From CAYOPZ01 sp964406005 (GTDB lineage: Bacteria; Bacteroidota; Bacteroidia; Bacteroidales; SM23-62), in NCBI GenBank assembly GCA_964406005.1, contig CAYOPZ010000014.1, positions 1-64,000 on the forward strand: a stretch of DNA of 64,000 nt. The letters are read 5' to 3'. Below are positions 36,350 to 45,726 of the stretch, piece by piece. Under the pieces are notes generated by a model. The model saw only the letters and a program-made list of their open reading frames with translations, was not told where the DNA came from and ran no database searches. Each line of letters opens with the position of its first letter. Position 1 is the first letter of the stretch. Position numbers and translations under genes: made by a program.

Positions 36350-37321
36350 ATGGTAAAATCTATATTATTACTGATCGTCATGGCAGGTTTCTTTTCTGTC
36401 ACCATTGCACAGCCGGTACCTGCCCAGGATGAAAACATTCCCTACCTGATGACCTTCGGGAACAGGGCGGAAACTTCCTGGGGCGACGACGATTTCAGCC
36501 AGACTTTTTTTTTCAGGATTCCGAAAGAGTATACAAATCCCTTTTACATACGTGTCTGGGACCCTGATTGCGGCGGGGCAATAGACGAGATCAACGGCGT
36601 TTTCAACACGCGCACTTCATTTGAAGTTTTCGGCGGCGAGGACTGCTGGTCGCCGGATGACGCCAAGGGAATAGACCCGGTGGGTGATTACAAGAGCGGA
36701 AACCTCCTGGCGAGCCAGTCGTTTACGGAAGATCCGCGTTACGATGAGAACTGGTATACCTTCGGCCCCTTCAATCCTACCGAAGGGGAGTGGGTGGAAG
36801 ACTGGCAGGGATATGTATTCAAGATCATCGCCGAAGGAGTTGAAGGGGACGACGGCAATATGTACCGCTATTACCTGAGCACCGATCCGAATAACAACCG
36901 GGATGTGGAAGGAGGCAATGCCTTTGCATATGAATATTCCTTCCGTATGCACAACAATGTCAATGAGGTATCCCATATTTATCCCTACGTGGACGACCGG
37001 ACAATATCGGTCAGGCAATCCAACTGGGACTGGGACGATGACGGCGTGATCAGGATCGTATCGGTGTCAAGAAACGGGCAGTTGAGCAAGGTATCCGGCG
37101 AGGACGAATGGGGGCACGATGAATTCCGGATTCTTGAAGAGGAAAAAAATACATCCCTTGACCTGCAACTTCATAAAAAGAAGGAATATCTTGTCAGGAA
37201 CAACAACGTGGTGATCAATATCAGGAACCAGTATAATGAATATATCGAGTTTTTTGTCATCCCCATCGGCGGGGTTCCCCAGTACCAGTATTCCATAGGG
37301 ATCAAACCAAAAACAAATTAG
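36350..37321 (+). CDS. Secreted protein of unknown family
   Basis: I do not recognise this 323-residue protein. It has a clear signal peptide (MVKSILLLIVMAGFFSVTIAQ) and no lipobox, membrane helix or T9SS sorting domain, so it is probably periplasmic. The mature part is rich in Asp, Glu, Trp and Tyr, with acidic motifs such as WDPDCGGAID, SFEVFGGEDCWSPDD and NWDWDDDG; two cysteines (in DPDCGG and GEDCW) could form a disulphide. The pattern of short hydrophobic strands suggests beta structure. It lies 18 bases before the SpoIIE-type sensor gene and behind a sigma-54-like promoter, so the two probably work together. Confidence 0.7.
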   Translation: MVKSILLLIVMAGFFSVTIAQPVPAQDENIPYLMTFGNRAETSWGDDDFSQTFFFRIPKEYTNPFYIRVWDPDCGGAIDEINGVFNTRTSFEVFGGEDCWSPDDAKGIDPVGDYKSGNLLASQSFTEDPRYDENWYTFGPFNPTEGEWVEDWQGYVFKIIAEGVEGDDGNMYRYYLSTDPNNNRDVEGGNAFAYEYSFRMHNNVNEVSHIYPYVDDRTISVRQSNWDWDDDGVIRIVSVSRNGQLSKVSGEDEWGHDEFRILEEEKNTSLDLQLHKKKEYLVRNNNVVINIRNQYNEYIEFFVIPIGGVPQYQYSIGIKPKTN

Positions 37322-37339
37322 TAATACAACCCGGTATCA

Positions 37340-40300
37340 ATGAATTGTATGAAGCAATCTGCCGCCCCACTGCTGAGCTTCAGTGTTCTGTTCCTGATGT
37401 TCTGCATGCCGGGTATCTCCCAGACTTATAAATTCAGGCAGTACGGTCTCAATGAGGGGATATGCCATCCTTTCGTTTATACAGTGAACCAGGATGTGAA
37501 CGGCTACATCTGGCTCGGTACCGGCAACGGACTGTGCAAATACGACGGGAAGAATTTTTACGGGGATTTTGATGCGGATTCCCTGCCTGCGGCTCTCGTC
37601 AAGAAAAGCTTCAGGGATTCAAGGGGCAATCTCTGGTTCGGGCATGATGACGGAAGCATTACGTTTTATGACGGAAGGCGCTTCAGGGTTATTGATGCGG
37701 GCCGCAGGATCACAAGCACAATCAACGACATTGCAGAGGATTCTGAAGGCAGGATAGTGTTTGCCACGCAGAACCAGGGGCTGATCATCGTCACGGAGGA
37801 TTTCGATGTGATGCATCTCGAGCAGGCATTCGACAGGATGAGGATCTCTTCCATCGCCTTTACAGGTTCCGGTCAGATGCTTATGGGAGGATATGACGGT
37901 CTGCATGTGTTTTCCTATGATTTTTCTACCGATACCGTCAGGTACCTGGCCAAAGTATCCGGGGTTCCCTATACACAGATCACTGACATCGTTTACAATG
38001 AAGAGGCTGACCTCTACTGGCTCGGTTCACAGGGAGAGGGATTGTTCGCCCTGAAGTTACATGACGGGGATGCCCGGGAGGCTGAAGTTACCAGGTTAGG
38101 GAACGGTGACCTCCTGGCCCATACTCCCGTGCTGGACATATTCCGTGATTCACAGGATTATCTCTGGTTGAGCACCGGCGGGGAGGGGCTTTACAAAGTA
38201 AGCGTGAATACAGGCGATCTGAACATCAGTGAGTTCGAGCATTTCAATTCACAGAACGGGCTGGGGATCGATTATATAAGGGAGGCTTTTGAAGACCTGG
38301 AAGGCAATATGTGGGTTGCGACTTACGGAAACGGCCTGGCGGCACTTTTCGACGAAGCATTCACATTCTATGACTACAGCGACGGGGGGGGTAAGACGAT
38401 CTACTCCGTGCTGGAAGATACTGGCGGCTACTGGATGGGAGGCCGGGGACGGCTGACCAGGGTGATTACCGGCCTGAAAGATACGGAAGAGGTTTACGGC
38501 CGCTCACAGGGACTTCCCGATGACCGTATAACAGCCCTTTACAAGGATGCACAGGGAACGTTGTGGATCGGCACCGGCGAAAGCGGATTATACAGGATGA
38601 GAGACCGGAGGATAAGCCGGTTTTTTTCCTCTGAAAATTCGCTTGAAAATACCATCAATGCCATTGATGCAATCGGTCAGACGATCTGGCTTGCCACCAG
38701 CAATGGAGTGGTCACCAAAGATCTTGGTTCGGGTCTTACCGACAGGTACGGCCTGGGGCCCAATGTTCCCCACAACCAGATAAACGATCTGCACATTGAT
38801 TCGAATGGGACGGTATGGATCGCCACAAAGCGTTCTGACGGATTGTATTCCGTCAATACGGATCAACGTCTGACGATTTCGGGAAACGTTGCCATGGATT
38901 TTGTATCCATAACAGAGGATGATTACGGGAACCTGTGGGCTGCCACTGCAAATAACGGGGTTTTCCGTTTCCTGTCCGATACACTCGAATATTATTCCGT
39001 CAATAACGGGCTCAAGAATGCGTCATGCTACAGCATACTGAATGACGGGCAGGGGAACATATGGGTCGGGCACAGGCTTGGATTGAGTAAAATAGAAGCG
39101 GACAGGGGAGTCATTGTGACCTATGGTACCGAAACAGGCATCAACGGAGACATCCAGCACAATGCATCGAGCGTGACCGACGACGGGCAGATCCTGTTCG
39201 GAACTTCAGACGGCCTCATACGTTTTGATACCGGGAAGGAAAGGAATAACATCACACCGCCAATAACCAGCATTACATCCGTGGTTATTTCTGACACGCA
39301 GTACGACTTTTCCGAACCCATTGTACTGCCATACAATGTTTACAAGCTCAGGGTCGATTTTATAGGACTGAATTACTTTGCTCCTGACAAGGTAACCTAT
39401 CAGTACACACTCGACGGTTACGACGAATGGTCCGAACCTACCTCCATCCCTTATGTCCAGTACAGCAGGATAGAAGACGGGGACTACACATTCATGCTGC
39501 GTGCATGCAACAGCGAGGGAGTATGTACGGAATTGCCGGTTGAATTCAGCCTCAGGGTGAAACTGCCCGTATGGAAAACATGGTGGTTCATCGGCATTTG
39601 CGTTTTGATCGCTGTTTCCGCCGTGTACGTCATCATCAAGTTCAGGGAGCGGAAAGCCAGGCAATTCCAGGAGATGCTCCAGCGCAGGCTCGATGAAAGA
39701 ACGCATGAGGTAGTCATGCAGAAGGAGGAGATCGAGATCAAGAACAAGGACATCACCGACAGCATCAATTATGCACAGCGCATACAGGCAAGCATACTGC
39801 CTCCGATCAGCAAGCTTCATGAAGCATTTTCCGGATCTTTTGTTTTTTACCAGCCCAGGGACATTGTCAGCGGTGACTTTTACTGGTACGACAGGACGGA
39901 GAACGATAAATTCGTCATTGTTTGTGCGGATTCCACAGGGCACGGAGTGCCGGGCGCTTTCATGTCCATGATCGGCACCACGTTAATCAAGGATATTACC
40001 ATCCGCAAGGAGGTGGATTCACCTGCTGCCCTGCTTGCCATGCTTGACCAGGAGATTATGGCGGCGCTGAACCAGAATATCGAGGCGGAAAGATCGAATG
40101 ACGGCATGGATATCATCGTTTCGGAAATAGATCTGAAAACCAATAAACTGAAAATATCTTCGGCCATGCGCCCGATGATCATTTACCGGGAAGGCGAACA
40201 GATCTATGTCAGGGGCAGCAGGAGTTCGGTCGGGGGACAGTATGAAAAGGACCAGAAGGTATTCGAAACACATGAATACGAGATGAAGAAGGGGGACAAG

Positions 40301-40507
40301 ATATATATGTTTTCAGACGGTTATCCTGACCAGTTCGGAGGCCCCTTGGGTAAAAAATTCAAAATGGTACGGCTGAAGAATATGCTGAGGGATATCCATG
40401 AAAAACCCATGGATGAGCAGTACAACTACATCAAGAACAATTTTGAGATATGGAAGGAAGATATGGAACAGGTGGATGACGTACTGTTTATGGGCATAGA
40501 GATCTGA
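37340..40507 (+). CDS. Two-component-type propeller sensor with SpoIIE (PP2C) phosphatase output
   Basis: This 1055-residue membrane sensor has a signal or anchor segment (about 10-27), then a large periplasmic beta-propeller made of repeats such as NGYIWLGTGNGLCKYDGK and GNLWFGHDDGSITFYDG (about 30-640), a Y_Y_Y domain (about 680-745), one transmembrane helix (WWFIGICVLIAVSAVYVII, about 752-770), a short coiled coil, and a SpoIIE-type PP2C domain from about 810 with metal-site motifs IVSGDFYW and ADSTGHGVPGAFMSMIG. In this phylum the same sensor part is usually joined to a histidine kinase; here the output is a Ser/Thr phosphatase. It would act on an anti-sigma antagonist or similar, but no such gene is nearby. 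An alternative start is three codons in (MKQSAAP). Confidence 0.9.
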   Translation: MNCMKQSAAPLLSFSVLFLMFCMPGISQTYKFRQYGLNEGICHPFVYTVNQDVNGYIWLGTGNGLCKYDGKNFYGDFDADSLPAALVKKSFRDSRGNLWFGHDDGSITFYDGRRFRVIDAGRRITSTINDIAEDSEGRIVFATQNQGLIIVTEDFDVMHLEQAFDRMRISSIAFTGSGQMLMGGYDGLHVFSYDFSTDTVRYLAKVSGVPYTQITDIVYNEEADLYWLGSQGEGLFALKLHDGDAREAEVTRLGNGDLLAHTPVLDIFRDSQDYLWLSTGGEGLYKVSVNTGDLNISEFEHFNSQNGLGIDYIREAFEDLEGNMWVATYGNGLAALFDEAFTFYDYSDGGGKTIYSVLEDTGGYWMGGRGRLTRVITGLKDTEEVYGRSQGLPDDRITALYKDAQGTLWIGTGESGLYRMRDRRISRFFSSENSLENTINAIDAIGQTIWLATSNGVVTKDLGSGLTDRYGLGPNVPHNQINDLHIDSNGTVWIATKRSDGLYSVNTDQRLTISGNVAMDFVSITEDDYGNLWAATANNGVFRFLSDTLEYYSVNNGLKNASCYSILNDGQGNIWVGHRLGLSKIEADRGVIVTYGTETGINGDIQHNASSVTDDGQILFGTSDGLIRFDTGKERNNITPPITSITSVVISDTQYDFSEPIVLPYNVYKLRVDFIGLNYFAPDKVTYQYTLDGYDEWSEPTSIPYVQYSRIEDGDYTFMLRACNSEGVCTELPVEFSLRVKLPVWKTWWFIGICVLIAVSAVYVIIKFRERKARQFQEMLQRRLDERTHEVVMQKEEIEIKNKDITDSINYAQRIQASILPPISKLHEAFSGSFVFYQPRDIVSGDFYWYDRTENDKFVIVCADSTGHGVPGAFMSMIGTTLIKDITIRKEVDSPAALLAMLDQEIMAALNQNIEAERSNDGMDIIVSEIDLKTNKLKISSAMRPMIIYREGEQIYVRGSRSSVGGQYEKDQKVFETHEYEMKKGDKIYMFSDGYPDQFGGPLGKKFKMVRLKNMLRDIHEKPMDEQYNYIKNNFEIWKEDMEQVDDVLFMGIEI

Positions 40508-40512
40508 GCCGA

Positions 40513-41025
40513 TCACTTCAACCAGTCCGCAAATACAATTTCGCTGGTGGTATCCACATTGCTGCGGTGGAATGCCCTGTCCATAATGAAGAATGTATAT
40601 TTCAGGGTGTCGTATTCAATGACGAGATACTGGATTTCCACCATGATTTCACCTTTCAGGGTCTTATTCTGCCCTTCCCTGTCCAGCGGGGGAAGCCTGT
40701 AATATGGCAGCGTTTCGAGCTTGGATGTATCGACTTCACGGTATTGTCCGTTCACTTTTTCATGAATGGTCAGGAACAGGTTGTACAGCAGACTGTCAGG
40801 TTGATTGATACTGTCCGCAGGAGCTTCGAACCCGATATCCCCGTCTCCGTCCTCAAATTCAAACCTGAGTTCCCCTGTCAGGATTTCGTTGTTCAGGACA
40901 TCGGTTTTTCTGTCCAGTATGAAGCTTTTGAATTTGATCTTCGGTTCATCAGGCAGCACCTGTGGTACGGGACATGCCGTCATGATGAGTGTAAGAATGG
41001 CTGCAATGCAAATTATCCTTTTCAA
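40513..41025 (-). CDS. Lipoprotein of unknown function
   Basis: This 170-residue protein has a lipoprotein signal with a cysteine at residue 18 (LIMTAC). The mature part is mostly beta-strand-like, with a recognisable segment LRFEFEDGDGDIGF (about 53-66) that recurs in small Bacteroidota lipoproteins, followed by LFLTIHEKVNGQYRE and a final VFADWLK. No function is known to me. It lies downstream of the der gene on the same strand with its own TAATTTTG box, and is convergent with the SpoIIE sensor gene, five bases away. Confidence 0.75.
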   Translation of the reverse strand: MKRIICIAAILTLIMTACPVPQVLPDEPKIKFKSFILDRKTDVLNNEILTGELRFEFEDGDGDIGFEAPADSINQPDSLLYNLFLTIHEKVNGQYREVDTSKLETLPYYRLPPLDREGQNKTLKGEIMVEIQYLVIEYDTLKYTFFIMDRAFHRSNVDTTSEIVFADWLK

Positions 41026-41045
41026 GACAGACTGGCTTTGGTATA

Positions 41046-41053
41046 CAAAATTA
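41046..41053 (-). promoter_or_regulatory. -7 promoter box TAATTTTG
   Basis: On the minus strand this is a full TAnnTTTG match, 20 bases upstream of the lipoprotein start codon. It lies between the der stop codon and that gene. Confidence 0.45.
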
Positions 41054-41072
41054 CAATGATTATCCGTTTTTA

Positions 41073-42377
41073 TTATTTTTTACGGAAAAAGATCTGTATG
41101 GGTACGCCGGTCAGGTTGAAACGGGCCCTCATACGGTTTTCAAGATATCTTTTATAGCCTTCCCCGATATACTGCGGATGATTGGCGTAGAATGCAAATG
41201 CAGGAGCATGCGTAGGAAGCTGGGCCACATATTTGATCCTTATGTATTTTCCCTTGTGCACCGGAGGCGGATGTTCTTCAATCACCTCAAGCATATACCT
41301 GTTCAGGGAAGAAGTGCGGATTTTCTGCTTCCGGTTCCGGTATACATCCATCGCAGTTTCAAGTACTTTAAGAACACGCTGTTTATGCAGGGCCGAAATA
41401 AACATTACAGGAAGATCCTGGAAGGGCGCTGTCCTGTCTTTGATTTCCATGGTATATTTCCTGGCAGCCTGATGATCTTTTTCGACCAGATCCCATTTGT
41501 TCACAAGCAATACCACTCCCTTGCGGTTCCGGATGATCAGTTTAAGGATGTTCAGATCCTGTCCCTCCATGCCCCGGGTCGCATCAATCATCAGCAGGCA
41601 GACATCGGATGATTCAATGCTTCGTATGGAGCGCAGAACAGCATAGAATTCCAGATTTTCAGATACCTTCCCCTTCTTCCTCAGACCGGCGGTGTCCAAA
41701 AGGTAGAAATCATGGTTGAACCTTGAAATACGGGTGAGTATGGAATCACGTGTTGTACCGGGAACGGGGGTCACGATATTCCGCTGTTCGCCGATCAGTG
41801 TATTGGCCAGGGTTGATTTTCCGACGTTGGGCCTGCCGACAATAGCAAATTTCGGCAGATCCTGTTCCGGACCGGTGTCCTGTCCTTTGAAATGCAGGAC
41901 CAGCTCGTCCAGAAGATCTCCCGTACCGTTTCCGTTGATGGAAGAGACCGGCCAGACATTGCCCAGTCCGAGCTTGTAAAATTCACTGGCATCATACCGG
42001 CGGTCGTTATTATCCACCTTGTTTACCGTCAGCAGGGCAGGTTTGTCAATTTTGCGCAACATCCCGGCAATAGCCTCATCCAGGTCGGTGATCCCGCTTT
42101 GGACATCCACTACGAAAAGAATGACGTTGGCTTCATCAATGGCCAGGTTCACCTGTTTGCGGATCTCTTCTTCAAAAACGTCTTCCGAGCGGGTTACATA
42201 ACCCCCTGTATCTATGACCGAAAACTCTTTTCCATTCCATTCCGACCGGCCGTAGTGCCTGTCCCTTGTCACACCGCTCTGTTCATCCACGATGGCCTCC
42301 CTGCTTTCGGTCAACCGGTTGAAAAGAGTGGATTTCCCCACATTCGGCCTGCCCACTATTGCGACAATATTTCCCAT
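41073..42377 (-). CDS. der: Ribosome biogenesis GTPase Der (EngA)
   Basis: This 434-residue protein has the two tandem GTPase domains that define Der, needed for 50S subunit assembly. The first has the P-loop GRPNVGKST (about 8-16), DTGG and NKVD; the second has GRPNVGKSTLANTL (about 180), DTAGLRKKGK and NKWD. The C-terminal KH-like domain covers about the last 85 residues (PPPVHKGKYIRIKYVAQ). Length is standard. The era gene lies 13 bases upstream on the same strand, so the two GTPases are in one operon with the pseudouridine synthase gene. Confidence 0.97.
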   Translation of the reverse strand: MGNIVAIVGRPNVGKSTLFNRLTESREAIVDEQSGVTRDRHYGRSEWNGKEFSVIDTGGYVTRSEDVFEEEIRKQVNLAIDEANVILFVVDVQSGITDLDEAIAGMLRKIDKPALLTVNKVDNNDRRYDASEFYKLGLGNVWPVSSINGNGTGDLLDELVLHFKGQDTGPEQDLPKFAIVGRPNVGKSTLANTLIGEQRNIVTPVPGTTRDSILTRISRFNHDFYLLDTAGLRKKGKVSENLEFYAVLRSIRSIESSDVCLLMIDATRGMEGQDLNILKLIIRNRKGVVLLVNKWDLVEKDHQAARKYTMEIKDRTAPFQDLPVMFISALHKQRVLKVLETAMDVYRNRKQKIRTSSLNRYMLEVIEEHPPPVHKGKYIRIKYVAQLPTHAPAFAFYANHPQYIGEGYKRYLENRMRARFNLTGVPIQIFFRKK

Positions 42378-42390
42378 TCCCTGGTATGTA

Positions 42391-43275
42391 TTAGCCGTTG
42401 TTATATCCGAACTGTTTCAGTATCCGCTCGTCATTGCGCCATTCCTTCTTCACTTTTACAAGGGTCTCCAGGAACACCTTTTTCCCGAAAAAATCTTCCA
42501 TATCTTCCCGGGCCTGTATTCCGACCTTTTTAAGGGCTTTCCCCCTGTGGCCTATCAGAATGCCCTTCTGTGATTCGCGTTCGACATAAATAATGCTCCC
42601 TATGCTTATCATATCCTCCGTTTCCCTGAAGCGGTCCACTTCCACCTGTACCGCATAGGGTATTTCCTTCCTGTAGTTCCGGAGGATCCTTCCCCGTATG
42701 ATCTCCGAGACAAAGAACCGTTCGTTTTTATCCGTCAATTCATCTTTGGGATAATAGGGCGGTGATTCGGGCAGGTTTTCCAGGATCAGAGAAAATACTT
42801 TTTCCAGGTTGAATCTTTCCGTTGCAGAAACGGGTATCAGGGACGCCCGCGGCAGAATGCCCGCCCACTCGGAGATCAGGGACTTTACCTGTTTTTCACT
42901 GCCAAGGTCAATTTTGTTGATCAGAACACAGACAGGCACCCGGGAGCCTTTCAATCGTTCGACAAAATTCCTGTTCTTCAACGGTGACTCGTGCACATCC
43001 GTTACATATAATATGATATCCGCATCTTCCAGGGCCGAACGGGATGATTTTAACATAAGTTCCTGGAGCCTGTAAGCAGGCTTAATGATTCCGGGAGTAT
43101 CGGAATATACGATCTGGAAGTCCTCCCCGTTCGCTATCCCGAGAATCCTGTTCCTGGTTGTTTGCGCCCTGGGGGTGATCAGGGAAAGGTTCTCGCCGGT
43201 CATGGCATTCATAAGGGTGGATTTCCCTACGTTGGGGTTCCCGATGATATTTACGAATCCTGCCTTATGTGACAT
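42391..43275 (-). CDS. era: GTPase Era
   Basis: This 294-residue GTPase binds 16S rRNA and helps 30S maturation. The G motifs are GNPNVGKSTLMNA (about 12-24), DTPGI (59-63) and NKIDLG (about 120-125). The C-terminal KH domain carries GILIGHRGKALKKVGIQARE (about 237-256), which is typical of Era. Length matches the family. It is followed by der and preceded, 12 bases away, by the pseudouridine synthase gene, all on the minus strand. Confidence 0.97.
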   Translation of the reverse strand: MSHKAGFVNIIGNPNVGKSTLMNAMTGENLSLITPRAQTTRNRILGIANGEDFQIVYSDTPGIIKPAYRLQELMLKSSRSALEDADIILYVTDVHESPLKNRNFVERLKGSRVPVCVLINKIDLGSEKQVKSLISEWAGILPRASLIPVSATERFNLEKVFSLILENLPESPPYYPKDELTDKNERFFVSEIIRGRILRNYRKEIPYAVQVEVDRFRETEDMISIGSIIYVERESQKGILIGHRGKALKKVGIQAREDMEDFFGKKVFLETLVKVKKEWRNDERILKQFGYNNG

Positions 43276-43287
43276 AAGGATAAAATA

Positions 43288-44037
43288 CTATTTGGGCAGG
43301 GACATTTTTAAGTATGACACTTCTTTTTTTGTCAGGAATCTCCAGTTCCCCCTGCCCAGGCCTTTTTTTGTCAATCCTGCAAAACTTACCCTGTCAAGTT
43401 TCACGATATCGTAACCGAGTTTTTCAAAAATCCTTCTGACGATCCTGTTCCTGCCGGAGTGTATCTCCATGCCTATCTGTTTCCGGTCGGTTTTATCCAC
43501 ATAATGGATGTCATCGGGACGGATAAATCCGTCCTCGAGTTCAAATCCCGCGGAGATCTTTTCCATATCGGAAATCGTCAGATTCCTGTCAAGGCATATA
43601 TGATAGATCTTTTTCTGATTGTATGACGGATGGGTCAGCCGTCCGGTCAGCTCTCCGTCATTGGTCAGGAGCAACACACCGGTTGTATTGCGGTCGAGCC
43701 TTCCCACAGGGTAGATACGTTCACTGCATGATCCCGTAACCAGGTCAAGCACGGTTTTCCTGCCGCGGGGATCCCTTACAGTGGTCACACAATCCCTGGG
43801 TTTATTCAGCAATACATAGACCCTGCGTTCCCCGTACAGCTTTTTCCCCCTGCAGGTGACCTCATCTCCCGGTCTGACCCGGATGCCCGGGTCGGACACC
43901 CTTTCCCCGTTGACCTTGATATCCCCGTTAAAGATAAGCTTATCGGCTTCCCTGCGGGAACAAACTCCCGAATGGGCAATGTACTTGTTCAGGCGAATTT
44001 CCTGTGCATCCCTTGTATGGCTTTCAGTTTTTTTCAT
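43288..44037 (-). CDS. Pseudouridine synthase, RsuA/RluB family
   Basis: This protein of about 249 residues modifies uridine in rRNA. An S4 RNA-binding domain is at the N-terminus (RLNKYIAHSGVCSRREADKL, about 14-33). The catalytic domain has the family motif with its aspartate in PVGRLDRNTTGVLLLTNDG, then GRNRIVRRIFEKLGYDIV and LDRVSFAGL. Whether 23S (RluB/RluE/RluF) or 16S (RsuA) is the target cannot be settled. The frame is open to 44106, but a TACATTTG promoter box at 44046-44053 lies inside that extension, so the start is probably the ATG at 44037, or at 44043. Confidence 0.9.
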   Translation of the reverse strand: MKKTESHTRDAQEIRLNKYIAHSGVCSRREADKLIFNGDIKVNGERVSDPGIRVRPGDEVTCRGKKLYGERRVYVLLNKPRDCVTTVRDPRGRKTVLDLVTGSCSERIYPVGRLDRNTTGVLLLTNDGELTGRLTHPSYNQKKIYHICLDRNLTISDMEKISAGFELEDGFIRPDDIHYVDKTDRKQIGMEIHSGRNRIVRRIFEKLGYDIVKLDRVSFAGLTKKGLGRGNWRFLTKKEVSYLKMSLPK

Positions 44038-44045
44038 AGCCATCA

Positions 44046-44053
44046 CAAATGTA
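44046..44053 (-). promoter_or_regulatory. -7 promoter box TACATTTG
   Basis: This full TAnnTTTG match on the minus strand is 2 bases from the ATG at 44043 and 8 bases from the ATG at 44037. It argues against the upstream start at 44106 for the pseudouridine synthase. Confidence 0.5.
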
Positions 44054-44151
44054 CGAATTTTAGCCTCCCTTATGATGAGGATCCGTTTGCATGGAAGCGC
44101 CCGCACGTTTCATTGCCCGAATCAAGATTACCAATGTTTGACTCTTGTCCG

Positions 44152-44159
44152 TATCTTTG
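44152..44159 (+). promoter_or_regulatory. -7 promoter box TATCTTTG
   Basis: This full TAnnTTTG match lies 34 bases upstream of the mutase ATG at 44194 and rules out the upstream start at 43972. Together with the minus-strand box about 100 bases away it marks a divergent promoter pair. Confidence 0.5.
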
Positions 44160-44193
44160 CCATATTTGCGTTAATGATAACAAAACCGGCATC

Positions 44194-45576
44194 ATGACAC
44201 TGATCAAATCCATTTCCGGCATAAGGGGTACCATAGGGGGGGAACCCGGATCCGGCCTGACTCCTGCCGATATAGTGAAATATACCTCCGCTTATGCCAT
44301 GTTTCTGAGAGAACAGAGGGGAGACGGACATCTTAAGATCGTGCTCGGAAGGGATGCCAGGATTTCAGGCCGGATGGTGGAACAGATCGTATGCGGCACG
44401 CTTGCCGGAATGGGTGTGGATATCATAAACCTGGGGCTTGCGGCCACACCCACCGTTGAAATCGCCGTAGGGGAAGAAAAGGCGGATGGAGGGATCATCC
44501 TTACTGCAAGTCACAACCCCGGTGACTGGAATGCATTGAAACTGCTGGATGCCGATGGTGAATTCATCTCCGGGGAAGCCGGCAGGCGTATCCTTGAGAT
44601 TGCAGGATCCGGGCCGATCAGGTATGTTTCTGCGGAGAATACCGGCAGAATGGATAACCATGAGGGCTATAACAGGATACATATAGATAAGATACTTGCC
44701 CTCGACCTCGTCAAAAAGGCATCCATTGAAGAAGCCGGCTTCAGGGTGGCGGTGGATTGCGTGAATTCCGTCGGCGGACTCGTCCTTCCCGAACTATTAA
44801 GATCATTGGGTGTGAAGGAGGTCATTGAATTAAATTGCGAACCCACCGGGATCTTCCCCCATGACCCGGAGCCTCTGCCCGAAAACCTTAAAGATCTCGC
44901 CGGAACTGTCAGGAAACACAAGGCAGACATCGGATTTGCCGTCGACCCGGATGTTGACCGGCTGGCTATTATTGATGAAAACGGAAACATGTTCGGCGAA
45001 GAATATACCCTGGTAGCGGTGGCGGATTTTGTGCTCTCCAACAAACCTGGCAATACCGTATCGAACCTGTCGTCCTCAAGTGCCCTGAAAGATGTGACCG
45101 AGAAATACGGATGCAGTTATTATGCGTCTGCTGTCGGCGAGGTCAATGTGGTAGCCGCCATGAAGGAAAACAGGGCTGTAATAGGAGGAGAAGGCAACGG
45201 AGGAGTCATCTATCCGCCCCTGCACTATGGGAGGGACGCACTGACGGGTGTAGCGCTTTTCCTGAGTTATCAGGCCGACAGAAAACAAAAAACCAGCCAG
45301 TTGCGGAAAGCATTGCCCGAATACCATATTGTGAAGAACAAGATTTCCCTGGATGATGATACGGATATGGAATCCCTTCTGGACAGGGTCAGGGAAAACT
45401 ACAAATCGTATCCCATTCATGCAGGCGATGGATTGAAGATAGAAACGGACGAGGGCTGGATACATATCAGGAAGTCCAATACGGAAGCCGTCATCAGGAT
45501 ATATACCGAAAGCAGTACGCAGCAGAAGGCGCGCAAACTGGCGGATGAGATTTCTGCGTTGATCAGGCTTTTTTAA
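44194..45576 (+). CDS. glmM: Phosphoglucosamine mutase
   Basis: This 460-residue enzyme of the phosphohexomutase family most likely interconverts glucosamine 6-phosphate and 1-phosphate on the way to UDP-GlcNAc. The phosphoserine is Ser106 in the loop TASHNPGDWNALK; the metal loop is DPDVDRLAI, the sugar loop GEGNGGVIYP, and the phosphate loop RKSNTEAVIRIY. The N-terminus SISGIRGTIGG is typical. A longer frame begins at 43972 but overlaps the divergent pseudouridine synthase gene and its extra residues look non-coding, so the ATG at 44194 is used. The phosphoglucomutase or phosphomannomutase role is an alternative. Confidence 0.92.
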   Translation: MTLIKSISGIRGTIGGEPGSGLTPADIVKYTSAYAMFLREQRGDGHLKIVLGRDARISGRMVEQIVCGTLAGMGVDIINLGLAATPTVEIAVGEEKADGGIILTASHNPGDWNALKLLDADGEFISGEAGRRILEIAGSGPIRYVSAENTGRMDNHEGYNRIHIDKILALDLVKKASIEEAGFRVAVDCVNSVGGLVLPELLRSLGVKEVIELNCEPTGIFPHDPEPLPENLKDLAGTVRKHKADIGFAVDPDVDRLAIIDENGNMFGEEYTLVAVADFVLSNKPGNTVSNLSSSSALKDVTEKYGCSYYASAVGEVNVVAAMKENRAVIGGEGNGGVIYPPLHYGRDALTGVALFLSYQADRKQKTSQLRKALPEYHIVKNKISLDDDTDMESLLDRVRENYKSYPIHAGDGLKIETDEGWIHIRKSNTEAVIRIYTESSTQQKARKLADEISALIRLF

Positions 45577-45650
45577 CACTATTTTAGGAAGGGGAGAGGG
45601 ATATATTGGGTTACTTTGTTTTTTTTGTCTCCCTCTTTAAACCATTTTGC

Positions 45651-45674
45651 AGTCCCATAGTCTAATTTGGGACT
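45651..45674. promoter_or_regulatory. Inverted repeat AGTCCCA / TGGGACT
   Basis: Perfect seven-base arms (45651-45657 and 45668-45674) are separated by ten bases, about 52 bases before the start of the export cassette. It could be an operator for the cassette or a hairpin. No T run follows, so a terminator is unlikely. Confidence 0.35.
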
Positions 45675-45726
45675 GAAAAGCAATATAATTGAGGAATACA
45701 CAAAATTAAGTAATTTTTAAAGAACC

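Noticed and set aside
43972..44193. Upstream extension of the phosphoglucosamine mutase frame
   Set aside because: It overlaps the divergent pseudouridine synthase gene and two promoter boxes, and its residues (Cys-, His- and Phe-rich) do not resemble the family; the ATG at 44194 matches the normal N-terminus.
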